Part shown: piece after piece, positions 15,781 through 23,702 of the stretch | How the letters are laid out: the number at the start of each line of letters is the position of its first letter | Numbering within the stretch: the first letter of the stretch is position 1 | DNA from: Neisseria macacae ATCC 33926 | GTDB taxonomy: Bacteria; Pseudomonadota; Gammaproteobacteria; Burkholderiales; Neisseriaceae | DNA: 64,000 bases | Assembly: GCF_022749495.1 (NCBI RefSeq) | Contig: NZ_CP094241.1 | Location: 496,001 to 560,000, forward strand | Reading direction: 5' to 3' | The notes under the pieces: model-generated | What the model was told of the DNA's origin: nothing | Database searches by the model: none | The model's input: only the letters and a program-made list of their open reading frames with translations | Translations under genes and position numbers: made by a program

Positions 15781-17817
15781 TCAAGCCGCGTTGTCGAAGC
15801 CGCTGTGGCGCAGCAGTGCGTCTATGCTCGGTTCGCGTCCGCGGAAGGCTTTGAAGGATTCCGCTGCGCTGCGGGAGCCGCCGACAGCGAGGATTTCCTG
15901 CCAGAAGCGTTTGCCTGTGGCGGCGACGTCGTTGCTTTCTTCAAAGGCGGCGTAGGCATCGGCGCTGAGGACTTCGGCCCATGCGTAGCTGTAATAGCCT
16001 GCGGAGTAGCCGCCGGCGAAGATGTGGCCGAAGCTGTTGGCGAAGCGGTTGTATTCGGGCGGTTGGATGACGGCGACTTCTTTGCGCACGCTGTCTAAAA
16101 CCTGCGGCCAGTTTTTCAGACGGCCTTCGTCGTCTTCGCTGTAAATGGTCATGTCGAAGAGGGCGAACTCCATCTGGCGGACGAGGAACATGCCGCGTTG
16201 GAAGTTTTTGGCGGCAAGCATTTTGTCGAAGAGTTCTTTCGGCAGGGGCTCGCCGGTTTCTTCGTGGGCGGACATTTGTGCCAAGACGTCGTATTCCCAG
16301 ACGAAGTTTTCCATAAACTGGCTGGGCAGCTCGACTGCGTCCCACTCGACGCCGTTGATGCCGGATACGCCCAGTTCGTCCACTTGGGTGAGCAGGTGGT
16401 GCAGGCCGTGGCCGGTTTCGTGGAAGAGGGTGAGGATTTCGTCATGGCTCAGGCGGGCTTCTTTGCCGCCGACGGGCGGGGTGAAGTTGCAGACGAGGTA
16501 GGCGGTGGGCAGTTGCAGCGTGCCGTCGGCGAAGCGGCGGCGGCCTTTGTAGTCGTTCATCCACGCGCCGCCGCGTTTGCCTTCGCGGGCGTAGAGGTCC
16601 ATATAGACGCCGCCTATGGTTTTGCCGTTTTGTTCCAGCTCGAAGTAGCGCACGTCTTTGTGCCAGACGGGAACGGTTTTTTCGGCGAATCCGATGCCGT
16701 AGAGTTTTTTGATTTGGGCGAACAGGCCCGCCAGAACTTTGCTGACGGGGAAGTATTTTTTGACTTCGGTTTCGCTGAATGCGTATTTGGCTTCGCGCAG
16801 TTTTTCGCTGGCGTAGCTCAAATCCCACGGCTGCGGGTCGGCGAGGTTCAGGCGATCGCGGGCGAAGGCTTTGACTTCGGCGAGGTCTTTTTCGGCGTAG
16901 GGTTTGGCGCGGCGGGCGAGGTCGTGCAGGAAGGTGAGGACTTGTTCGGGGGTGTCCGCCATTTTGGTTGCCAATGATAGCTCGGCGTAGTTTTTGAAGC
17001 CGAGCAATTTGGCGGTTTGCAGGGCGTTTTCGAGGGTGCGGTCGATGTTGGCAGTGTTGTCGAATTTGCCGTCGTCTGAAAGTTCGCTGGCGCGGGTAAC
17101 GTAGGCGCGGTAGATTTGTTCGCGCAATTCTCGGTTGTCGGCATATTGGATGACGGCGAGGTAGTGCGGAATCTGCAAGCCGATTTTGTAGCCTGTTTTG
17201 CCTTCGCTTTGCGCGGCAGCGGCAAACATGGCGAGCGAGTCTTCGGGGATGCCGGCAAGCGGTGCGGCGTCGTCGAAGTAGAGGGCGAAGGCGTCGGTTG
17301 CGTCTAGGACGTTTTGCGAGAATTTGGCGGAGAGTTGCGCGCCTTCGGTTTGCAGTTTCGCCAGTTCTGCCTGCTGTTCGGGCGGCAATTCCGCGCCGCT
17401 GAGGACGAAATCGCGCAGGTCGTGGTTGAGCTTGGTTTTTTGTGCAGGGGAGAGGGTGGCGAATTCGGGGGAATTTTTGATGGTTTTGAAGCGGTTGTAC
17501 AGTTCGATGTCTTGTCCGATTTCGGTGAAGAAGATGGTGATTTCGGGCATCAGTTCGTTATAGACGGCGCGCAGTTCGGGTGTGTCGACCACAGAGTTGA
17601 GGTGCGACACGACGCCCCAAATCCTGCCGACGCGTTCGGTAATGTCGGTCAGACGCTCGACGGTGTTCGCCCAGTCGGTGTGCGTTTGGGCTTTGACTTC
17701 GGCAATCTGTGCGCGCGCCTCGGCGATGGCGGTTTGCAGTGCGGGTTTGATGTCGGCGGTTTGGATGGCGTCGAAACGGGGTTCTTCGCCCAAATGGAGC
17801 AGTACGTTGTCGGTCAT
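15781..17817 (-). CDS. prlC: Oligopeptidase A (M3 zinc metallopeptidase)
   Basis: 678 aa cytosolic peptidase that degrades oligopeptides, including cleaved signal peptides. The zinc site is HETGH in ILTLFHETGHGLHHLL near residue 465, with the downstream ligand Glu in GINGVEWDAVELPSQFMENF. The frame stays open to 17889, but ATG 17817 (MTDNVLLHLGEEPRFD) matches the family start. An in-frame uptake sequence encodes LSDDGKF. Single gene; terminator at 15725-15761. Confidence 0.95.
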   Translation of the reverse strand: MTDNVLLHLGEEPRFDAIQTADIKPALQTAIAEARAQIAEVKAQTHTDWANTVERLTDITERVGRIWGVVSHLNSVVDTPELRAVYNELMPEITIFFTEIGQDIELYNRFKTIKNSPEFATLSPAQKTKLNHDLRDFVLSGAELPPEQQAELAKLQTEGAQLSAKFSQNVLDATDAFALYFDDAAPLAGIPEDSLAMFAAAAQSEGKTGYKIGLQIPHYLAVIQYADNRELREQIYRAYVTRASELSDDGKFDNTANIDRTLENALQTAKLLGFKNYAELSLATKMADTPEQVLTFLHDLARRAKPYAEKDLAEVKAFARDRLNLADPQPWDLSYASEKLREAKYAFSETEVKKYFPVSKVLAGLFAQIKKLYGIGFAEKTVPVWHKDVRYFELEQNGKTIGGVYMDLYAREGKRGGAWMNDYKGRRRFADGTLQLPTAYLVCNFTPPVGGKEARLSHDEILTLFHETGHGLHHLLTQVDELGVSGINGVEWDAVELPSQFMENFVWEYDVLAQMSAHEETGEPLPKELFDKMLAAKNFQRGMFLVRQMEFALFDMTIYSEDDEGRLKNWPQVLDSVRKEVAVIQPPEYNRFANSFGHIFAGGYSAGYYSYAWAEVLSADAYAAFEESNDVAATGKRFWQEILAVGGSRSAAESFKAFRGREPSIDALLRHSGFDNAA

Positions 17818-18061
17818 GGATGGGATTCCTTTGTGTGGGTGGCGGGTTCGGACGGAGGTCGTCTGAAAAATGGCTGCCGCCTGAGTCAATGGGAAAATGG
17901 GGATAATGTGTGTCTGGGTTTTAGGTTTGCCGTTCGGGCGAACCGATTGTGTTTTCAGACGACCTGTTTGGATTCGGGGTCGTCTGAAAACGATGGGGCA
18001 AACGATAGGGGAGATATAGTGCCATCTTGTCGGGCTTAAAGCGTCTTTCCCTGTTTTTACG
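17818..18061. other. Intergenic stretch with uptake sequences
   Basis: 244 bp. It holds one uptake sequence just upstream of prlC and an imperfect inverted pair at about 17951-17991 that may terminate the glycosyltransferase-like gene. No gene seen. Confidence 0.55.
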
Positions 18062-18928
18062 CTATTCTGCGCCGCGCGGGTTGGATTTGAGCGGGGCGGC
18101 GAGGTCGAGGCTCATCGGTGTGCCGGCGGGGGCGAACACGGCTTGTGCGATATTGGTTTGCAACGAATCGGCAAACGCGCCGCGGTAGATTTTCGCGCCT
18201 TGGTGGGTTAGGTTGGATTGGACGTCGACATAGACTTCGCCGCCGATTTGCTGCCACAGGCGGCAGAACGTGTAGTCTTCGGAAAGGTAGCGTTTGCTTT
18301 CGGGATCGACCATGCAGTCGAAGAAGCGGTAGTGCAGCCCTTTGTCTTCGCGTTTGTAGTCGCTGTCGGAGATGTAGTTCAGCTCGGGGTAGGCGGCCAT
18401 CATTTTTTCGAACACGCTGCGTTTGATGACCATGAATCCGGTCGGCGCGTCATCGACTTTCATAAAGCCTTCTTCATCGACGCGCAGGACGATTTCGCCG
18501 TTTTCGTTTTTATCGCCTGTGTTGACGGTGTAGGCGGTGTACATCCGCTCGAAATCCGCCTGCGTCGTGCCGGCAGGAACGCCTTCGTCAGGCCAGTTTT
18601 CGCGTTTCAACGGATAAATGCCGGCAACGACGTCTTTGTCTGCCAAAAGCAGACGGTAGAACGCTTCGGCGGAAAAACCGATGTCGGAGTCTATCCAGAA
18701 GAGGTGCGTCCATTCTTTGTTTTCCAAGAAGGTCGCCACGCAATTATTGCGCGCGCGGGTAATCAGGCTCTCGCCGCGCTGCATCATTACTTGCAGCGGC
18801 CAGCCGTTTTGCGCGCTGGTGTGGACGATATTGAGCAGCGAAAGGACGTAATTGTGGAAATATTTCCCGTCGTGGCTGGGGGTCATGATGACGGGGTACA
18901 TTTGCGTAAGGGCGGATTCGGGCAACAT
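18062..18928 (-). CDS. Putative GT-A fold glycosyltransferase, substrate unknown
   Basis: 288 aa, no signal peptide or membrane span. PVIMTPSHDGKYFHNYVLSL starts a Rossmann-like strand, RARNNCVATFLENKEWTHLFWIDSDIGF has the DxD-type metal motif (DSDIG near residue 95) of GT-A glycosyltransferases, and DDAPTGFMVIKRSVFEKM near 180 resembles their acceptor loop. I do not recognise a named family member and cannot give donor or acceptor. It lies 32 bp downstream of the MscS-type channel gene on the same strand, so co-transcription is possible. The last 25 residues are low-complexity. Confidence 0.7.
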   Translation of the reverse strand: MLPESALTQMYPVIMTPSHDGKYFHNYVLSLLNIVHTSAQNGWPLQVMMQRGESLITRARNNCVATFLENKEWTHLFWIDSDIGFSAEAFYRLLLADKDVVAGIYPLKRENWPDEGVPAGTTQADFERMYTAYTVNTGDKNENGEIVLRVDEEGFMKVDDAPTGFMVIKRSVFEKMMAAYPELNYISDSDYKREDKGLHYRFFDCMVDPESKRYLSEDYTFCRLWQQIGGEVYVDVQSNLTHQGAKIYRGAFADSLQTNIAQAVFAPAGTPMSLDLAAPLKSNPRGAE

Positions 18929-18960
18929 AGTATTTTCCTGATTGTTAATAGATTATGGGG

Positions 18961-19812
18961 TTAAGCTTGAGGGTTTAGCAGGCGGTATTGTACGCGCAAA
19001 AATTCATCCAACACTGCTTGCTGGATTTCTAAACGCTTCGCCACGGGCGAGGCATAGCGCACGATGATAAGGTACACCTTGTCGTCATGCGGCACGCGGG
19101 TTACGCGCGGCTGGGCGGCAGGGGTGATGAACAGCTTCTCCGCCTGCACGTTTTCCAAATGCCGCTGGATGGCGGGTACATAAGGTTGGCACAAAGGCTC
19201 CAATACGGCTTTCAGACGACCTACAATCACATCCGAATCCAAATGAATCGGCACGGGAATTTCCACCGTATGAATCACATAATCGCCCAAAATATTGTCG
19301 CGGCGGACGGAATGGTTCAAAAGCAGGCTGTTCGGGAACGACAGCGTTTTACCCGAAAGCTGCCCGACCAGCGGGTTCGGACCGATCTGCATCATCAGCG
19401 TATTCAAAAGATTAATATCGACCACACGCCCGCGCAGGCCGTTCACTTCAATATAGTCGCCGACCGAATATTGTTTCGTTACCGAGCGCAAGATGCTGCC
19501 CGACAAACACATAATCAGTTCCTTCGTCGCCACCACAATCGCCGCCGCTACGGCAAACATCGACAGCGCCAGCGTCTGGATTTGTGTCGCCCAAATTACC
19601 GCCAGCCCGAAAATCGTCAAAATCAGCGTCAGATTGCGGCTGAGTACCAAGGAGCGGCGTTTTTCCTCGATGCTGTAATGCGGATGACGGCGCAGATACA
19701 GTTTCAGCAAAACGCCCCGCAAAACCAGCAGCGCCATGACCATCAGCACCGATTCCACCACTTCCTCGCGTACTGGCAGAGTATGCAGCCATTGCCGTAC
19801 TGTGTCCCACAT
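18961..19812 (-). CDS. MscS family mechanosensitive channel
   Basis: 283 aa. Three predicted spans in the first 130 residues; TM3 and beta domain region read VATKELIMCLSGSILRSVTKQYSVGDYIEVNGLRGRVVDINLLNTLMM, the classic MscS pore-to-beta transition (VGD.IEV....G.V..I...T). It is expected to open under membrane tension and release solutes on osmotic downshift. Length matches small MscS proteins. In-frame uptake sequence encodes VGRLKAV. Confidence 0.9.
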   Translation of the reverse strand: MWDTVRQWLHTLPVREEVVESVLMVMALLVLRGVLLKLYLRRHPHYSIEEKRRSLVLSRNLTLILTIFGLAVIWATQIQTLALSMFAVAAAIVVATKELIMCLSGSILRSVTKQYSVGDYIEVNGLRGRVVDINLLNTLMMQIGPNPLVGQLSGKTLSFPNSLLLNHSVRRDNILGDYVIHTVEIPVPIHLDSDVIVGRLKAVLEPLCQPYVPAIQRHLENVQAEKLFITPAAQPRVTRVPHDDKVYLIIVRYASPVAKRLEIQQAVLDEFLRVQYRLLNPQA

Positions 19813-20115
19813 AGTGTAAAAATCCTATATTTATCTTGATATTGTTTTCAGACGACCTATACGCACCATCGGCACGGATTGCCGGGCCGCCTAAGAAATG
19901 ACATTATAAATGATAACGAATGGGGAGGTCGTCTGAAACATCCGTAAGAGGCATATCATCGAAATGGCGCGTTCAGACGACCTTTAAAGCCTATGATGAT
20001 ATACTGTAACACTATGTTAATAAAGAGGAAATTGTTTACTAGGTTGCCAAAAAAGGATAACATGTAGTCCGTAACCTAAAGGGTTTGAATTAACCACCGA
20101 TAACGAGGAATCAAA
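19813..20115. other. Intergenic stretch upstream of the His-rich gene
   Basis: Contains an uptake sequence near 19850, an inverted pair at about 19926-19984, and the palindrome at 20007-20019. No gene seen. Confidence 0.55.
20007..20019. promoter_or_regulatory. Perfect 5-3-5 palindrome upstream of the His-rich gene
   Basis: TAACA-CTA-TGTTA, 96 bp before the start codon. It is a plausible operator for a dimeric repressor. It is not the neisserial Zur box, which has the opposite half-site order (TGTTAT...ATAACA), so the regulator is unknown. Confidence 0.35.
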
Positions 20116-20451
20116 ATGACTTGCAAAATCCACGATCATCACGACCATACCCATGGCACCGGTTGCGGCCATACCGCCATCAAACACGGCGACCACACCG
20201 ACTATCTGCACGACGGTCATCTGCACCACGAACACAACGGCCATTACGACGAACACAGCTTAAGCGTCAATGAAACCAATCCTGACGGCTGCCATCCTGT
20301 CGATACCTGCAAAGGCCACGTTCACGGCGAAGGTTGCGGCCATGAAGCCGTACCGCACGGCGATCACACCGACTACATCGTCAACGGCCGCCTGCACCAC
20401 CAACACGGCGACCACTGCGACGATCACGGTCCGGTTGAGATTGTGAAGTAA
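20116..20451 (+). CDS. Duplicated His/Cys-rich metal-binding protein
   Basis: 111 aa with 26 His and 6 Cys by count. Two copies of one module are evident: HTHGTGCGHTAIKHGDHTDY (from residue 12) and HVHGEGCGHEAVPHGDHTDY (from about 68), each followed by a HHxHxxHxDxH tail. No signal peptide, so it is expected in the cytosol as a zinc, nickel or copper binder. GAGGA lies 8 nt before the ATG. The metal and role are not known; storage or buffering of zinc is the simplest guess. It stands alone, with an uptake-sequence terminator behind it. Confidence 0.75.
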   Translation: MTCKIHDHHDHTHGTGCGHTAIKHGDHTDYLHDGHLHHEHNGHYDEHSLSVNETNPDGCHPVDTCKGHVHGEGCGHEAVPHGDHTDYIVNGRLHHQHGDHCDDHGPVEIVK

Positions 20452-20489
20452 GCGCAATAGAAGCGGTTTCTTCTGAAATAAGCGTTAAG

Positions 20490-20555
20490 AACAAAAGGTC
20501 GTCTGAAAATGCTGCTTCCGTAAGATAAAACGGAATGGTGTTTTCAGACGACCTT
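20490..20555. terminator. Inverted uptake-sequence terminator after the His-rich gene
   Basis: AAAAGGTCGTCTGAAAA and TTTTCAGACGACCTTTTT flank a 32-base loop; T-run on the plus side. Confidence 0.65.
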
Positions 20556-20653
20556 TTTGTGTTTTCCATCTCATTGAGAAGGAGGGGGAGGGGTAAATGG
20601 CTTTATTTTTTGTTTGTTAAACCAGGTTCTATTAGATAGTTATGTTCTATCGT

Positions 20654-20839
20654 TTATAATTTTAATAAGTCCGATAAACTATCATCTTCTTCTGTTGCAA
20701 CCGTATATTTCTCTTGCGCCCATTCGCCTAAGTCAATCAATCGGCAGCGTTGACTGCAAAAAGGCCGGTATTTGCTCTCTTCATTCCATATCACCGGCTT
20801 TTGACAGGTCGGACATTTCACAGTCGTTACTTCAGTCAT
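20654..20839 (-). CDS. yacG: DNA gyrase inhibitor YacG (zinc protein)
   Basis: 61 aa. Zinc ligands CPTCQKP (CxxC) and FCSQRCRLIDLGEW (CxxxC) define the YacG family; in E. coli it binds GyrB and inhibits gyrase. The start at 20839 (MTEVTTVKCPTC) has AAGGA 7 nt ahead; the frame could begin seven codons earlier at 20860. Last gene of the pilF-pilG-pilD-coaE-yacG block; yacG next to coaE and the prepilin peptidase is a common proteobacterial order. Confidence 0.92.
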   Translation of the reverse strand: MTEVTTVKCPTCQKPVIWNEESKYRPFCSQRCRLIDLGEWAQEKYTVATEEDDSLSDLLKL

Positions 20840-20893
20840 TATTTGTTCCTTACAAATCATTTATGCTTTGTCTGTTGATTGAAATATTTCACG

Positions 20894-21523
20894 TTAGGGC
20901 AATGATGTACCAAATTTCGAGTTGCCGGAATATCCCAGATAAAACCTATGCAAGCCCTGAATTTTTTCGGTCAATTCAGATAAAGTCCCTTCATTTTCTA
21001 AAACATCATCTGCATAGAGCAGCCGCGTCTTGCGGTTGGCCTGAGTGTTCATAATGCGCTTGATCTCTTCTGTATTCAAACCGCTTCTTTGCTGAACGCG
21101 AAGAATTTGGGTTGCTTCAGAAACGTCAATAACCAATACTCTATCGACAGCCGCTAAAAATTCCGGATTTTCAATCAGCAAAGGTACATCGATAATGCCG
21201 TATGCTGCGTTAGGATAGCGGGTTTTTGCCGATTTGATTTCATTTAAAATCAAAGGCAGCAACACCTCCTCCAATTCTTTTTTGGCTTGAGGTCGTCTGA
21301 AAACAAGATCCCTCAAAGCAGCACGGTTCAGACTGTTTTGGGTATGAAAAACCTTGTCGCCAAAAAGACGGCGGATAGCCGGTAATGCTATACCGTTATC
21401 CGCCGTCAGGTTTCGACTCAGGGCGTCGGCATCAATGTGCGGGACACCCAAATCAGAAAAGATTTTTGCTGCTTGAGATTTCCCGCTGCCGATACCACCC
21501 GTCAAACCTATCCATAAAGTCAT
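20894..21523 (-). CDS. coaE: Dephospho-CoA kinase
   Basis: 209 aa. Last step of coenzyme A synthesis. P-loop GLTGGIGSGKS at residues 6-16, DADALSR near 32, and VPLLIE near 118 are family motifs. The start codon lies 1 bp after the pilD stop, so translation is coupled within the pilus operon. In-frame uptake sequence encodes FRRPQ. Confidence 0.96.
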   Translation of the reverse strand: MTLWIGLTGGIGSGKSQAAKIFSDLGVPHIDADALSRNLTADNGIALPAIRRLFGDKVFHTQNSLNRAALRDLVFRRPQAKKELEEVLLPLILNEIKSAKTRYPNAAYGIIDVPLLIENPEFLAAVDRVLVIDVSEATQILRVQQRSGLNTEEIKRIMNTQANRKTRLLYADDVLENEGTLSELTEKIQGLHRFYLGYSGNSKFGTSLP

Positions 21524-21524
21524 A

Positions 21525-22388
21525 TTAAAACCCTGATTTGGTCAGCCACCAAGTGACGGCACGATGTACCGGCTCGTTAGCTACCAAAATAATCCAGCCG
21601 GCAATAGCCAAACTCGGACCGAAAGCAAAATATTGTCCTTTGGCAACCCGTCCGATAATCGCACCAATCAGACCAATTAACGCTGCCATAAAGACTAATA
21701 CAGGTAAAATGCCGACCCCAAGCCATGCACCTAGTGCAGCCAGCAATTTAAAATCGCCGTTACCCATACCGATTTTTCCAGTCAAAAGCTTATAGATAAA
21801 ACACAACAGCCATAAGCTCATATAGCCGAAAACTGCACCTAAAACGGCGGATTTCAACGGCACGAATGTGCCATTCAAATTAAACAGCAAACCTAACCAT
21901 ATCAACGGCAGGGTCAGGCTGTCGGGTAAATATTGAGTATCCGCATCGATAAAGGTCAATGCAATCAATAGCGCAGTCAATATCAAACCGCCAAATGCAG
22001 CCATCGTCCAGCCATATTGCCACGCCACTACGCCAAACAATATACCGGTCAATAATTCGATTAAGGGATAACGGATGCTGATGGGCGTTTTACACGCACC
22101 ACATTTACCGCCAAGCATCAGATAACTGACAATCGGAATATTTTGCCAAGCCTTTACCGGAGCATGACACTTAGGGCAGCGTGAATCCGGTTTCATCAAA
22201 TTGAATGGTTGCTGCTCTTCTTCCGTTAATTCAAGTTGCAAATGCTCTTTCGCAAACTGGGTCCAGCCGCGTTCCATCATGACAGGAACGCGATAAATGA
22301 CAACATTAAGGAAACTTCCGATCAACAAACCAACAACGACAGATAATGGAATAGCAAATGGTGCTAATGTATCCAAAGACTCCAACAT
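21525..22388 (-). CDS. pilD: Type IV prepilin peptidase PilD
   Basis: 287 aa multi-span membrane aspartyl protease that cleaves the short leader of type IV prepilins and N-methylates the new Phe. The zinc-type tetracysteine CPKCHAPVKAW...CGACKTP lies near residues 72-102. The two catalytic Asp are in the IDADTQYLPD segment (about 150) and the GNGDFKLLAALGAW segment (about 212). Both pilins in this window have matching leaders. It sits 1 bp after pilG and 1 bp before coaE. Confidence 0.96.
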   Translation of the reverse strand: MLESLDTLAPFAIPLSVVVGLLIGSFLNVVIYRVPVMMERGWTQFAKEHLQLELTEEEQQPFNLMKPDSRCPKCHAPVKAWQNIPIVSYLMLGGKCGACKTPISIRYPLIELLTGILFGVVAWQYGWTMAAFGGLILTALLIALTFIDADTQYLPDSLTLPLIWLGLLFNLNGTFVPLKSAVLGAVFGYMSLWLLCFIYKLLTGKIGMGNGDFKLLAALGAWLGVGILPVLVFMAALIGLIGAIIGRVAKGQYFAFGPSLAIAGWIILVANEPVHRAVTWWLTKSGF

Positions 22389-22389
22389 A

Positions 22390-23631
22390 TTAACCTACTA
22401 CGTTACCGAGGTTAAACAGCGGCAGATACATTGCTACCAACAATGTTCCGATGATGGAGCCTAAAACTACCATAATGATGGGCTCCATCAGTGAGGATAA
22501 TTGTGCTACAGAGTTATCAACTTCATCCTCGTAAAACTCTGCAGCTTTATTCAGCATATCATCAAGGGAACCGGATTCTTCACCAATAGCGGCCATTTGA
22601 ATAACCATATTGGGGAACATATCCGTACTTTGCATACTCGAAGTCAAAGAAAGACCTTGAGTAACTTTCGCACGAATGTCCTGTGTTGCCTCCTCATAAA
22701 GGATATTACCGGCTGCACCTGCTACTGAATCTAAAACTTCTACCAAAGGTACGCCTGCTGCAAACAAGGTGGAAGTGGTACGAGCCCAGCGAGCAATAGT
22801 TGCTTTACGGACAATTTGACCAAAAATTGGTAAACGTAAAACCATCGCATCTATACGTTTCTGGAAATTTGGTGATTTTTCATGTAGTTTATAAACACCA
22901 AAACAAATGGCAATAACCATAACAATCATCAGCCACCCATATTCCACGAATATTTTGGAAATATCCATAACAATTTTGGTTAAACCAGGCAATTCAGCAC
23001 CCATTCCAGCATAAACTTTACCAAATTCAGGTAATACCCAACGCATCATTACGAAGATCAATGCTATTGCAACAACAACAATAGAAATTGGGTACGTCAG
23101 CGCAGTTTTCACTTTTTTCTTAATGGCTTGCGTTTTCTCTTTATATACAGCAAGTTTATCCAACAGGCTTTCCAAAACACCGCCAGCTTCGCCGGCCGCA
23201 ATCAGATTGCAATAAAAACGGTCGAAATATTTTGGGTATTTGGCAAATGATTTACCTAATGCACTACCTTGTTCCACATCTGCACGGACTTGCATCAACA
23301 TTTCAGTCATGGATGGGTTGGAGTGTCCGCGTGCGACAATTTCAAAAGCCTGCATTAAAGGCAGACCTGCTTTCATCATGGTGGCAAGTTGACGGGTAAA
23401 GACAGTAATGTCTTCCTGAGTAATACGACGCTTTTTAGTTGCCTTTACTTTACTGATACGTAAAGGGCGTATCCCGCGACGTTGGAGCTTTTTACGCGCT
23501 TCTTCTTCGTCTTTGGCGACTACTTCGCCTCGGACTAATTGATCCGTATTGGTATTTTTACCTTCAAACGTAAAACGTTTGCCTTTATTTTTTTGAGCGA
23601 ATAAGCCTCTTTTTTGCTCTGCTTGAGCCAT
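22390..23631 (-). CDS. pilG: Type IV pilus inner-membrane platform protein PilG (PilC/GspF family)
   Basis: 413 aa. Two tandem T2SF/GspF domains (about 75-200 and 280-405) with three membrane spans; FTRQLATMMKAGLPLMQAFEIVARG and a second copy-like FAAGVPLVEVLDSVAGAAGN are visible. It is the inner-membrane platform on which the PilF ATPase acts. Neisserial literature calls it PilG. The frame is open to 23673; ATG 23631 (MAQAEQKRG) is the normal start. Confidence 0.95.
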   Translation of the reverse strand: MAQAEQKRGLFAQKNKGKRFTFEGKNTNTDQLVRGEVVAKDEEEARKKLQRRGIRPLRISKVKATKKRRITQEDITVFTRQLATMMKAGLPLMQAFEIVARGHSNPSMTEMLMQVRADVEQGSALGKSFAKYPKYFDRFYCNLIAAGEAGGVLESLLDKLAVYKEKTQAIKKKVKTALTYPISIVVVAIALIFVMMRWVLPEFGKVYAGMGAELPGLTKIVMDISKIFVEYGWLMIVMVIAICFGVYKLHEKSPNFQKRIDAMVLRLPIFGQIVRKATIARWARTTSTLFAAGVPLVEVLDSVAGAAGNILYEEATQDIRAKVTQGLSLTSSMQSTDMFPNMVIQMAAIGEESGSLDDMLNKAAEFYEDEVDNSVAQLSSLMEPIIMVVLGSIIGTLLVAMYLPLFNLGNVVG

Positions 23632-23702
23632 TTTGTTACCCCTTGGTTTAATGTTTAAGAATGAAGAAAACAAAAGTCCCCGTGTTTCTTCGATTCAATG
23701 GT

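Noticed and set aside
20000..20020. Zur box upstream of the His-rich gene
   Set aside because: Half-sites are in the opposite order to the neisserial Zur consensus; reported only as an unassigned palindrome.
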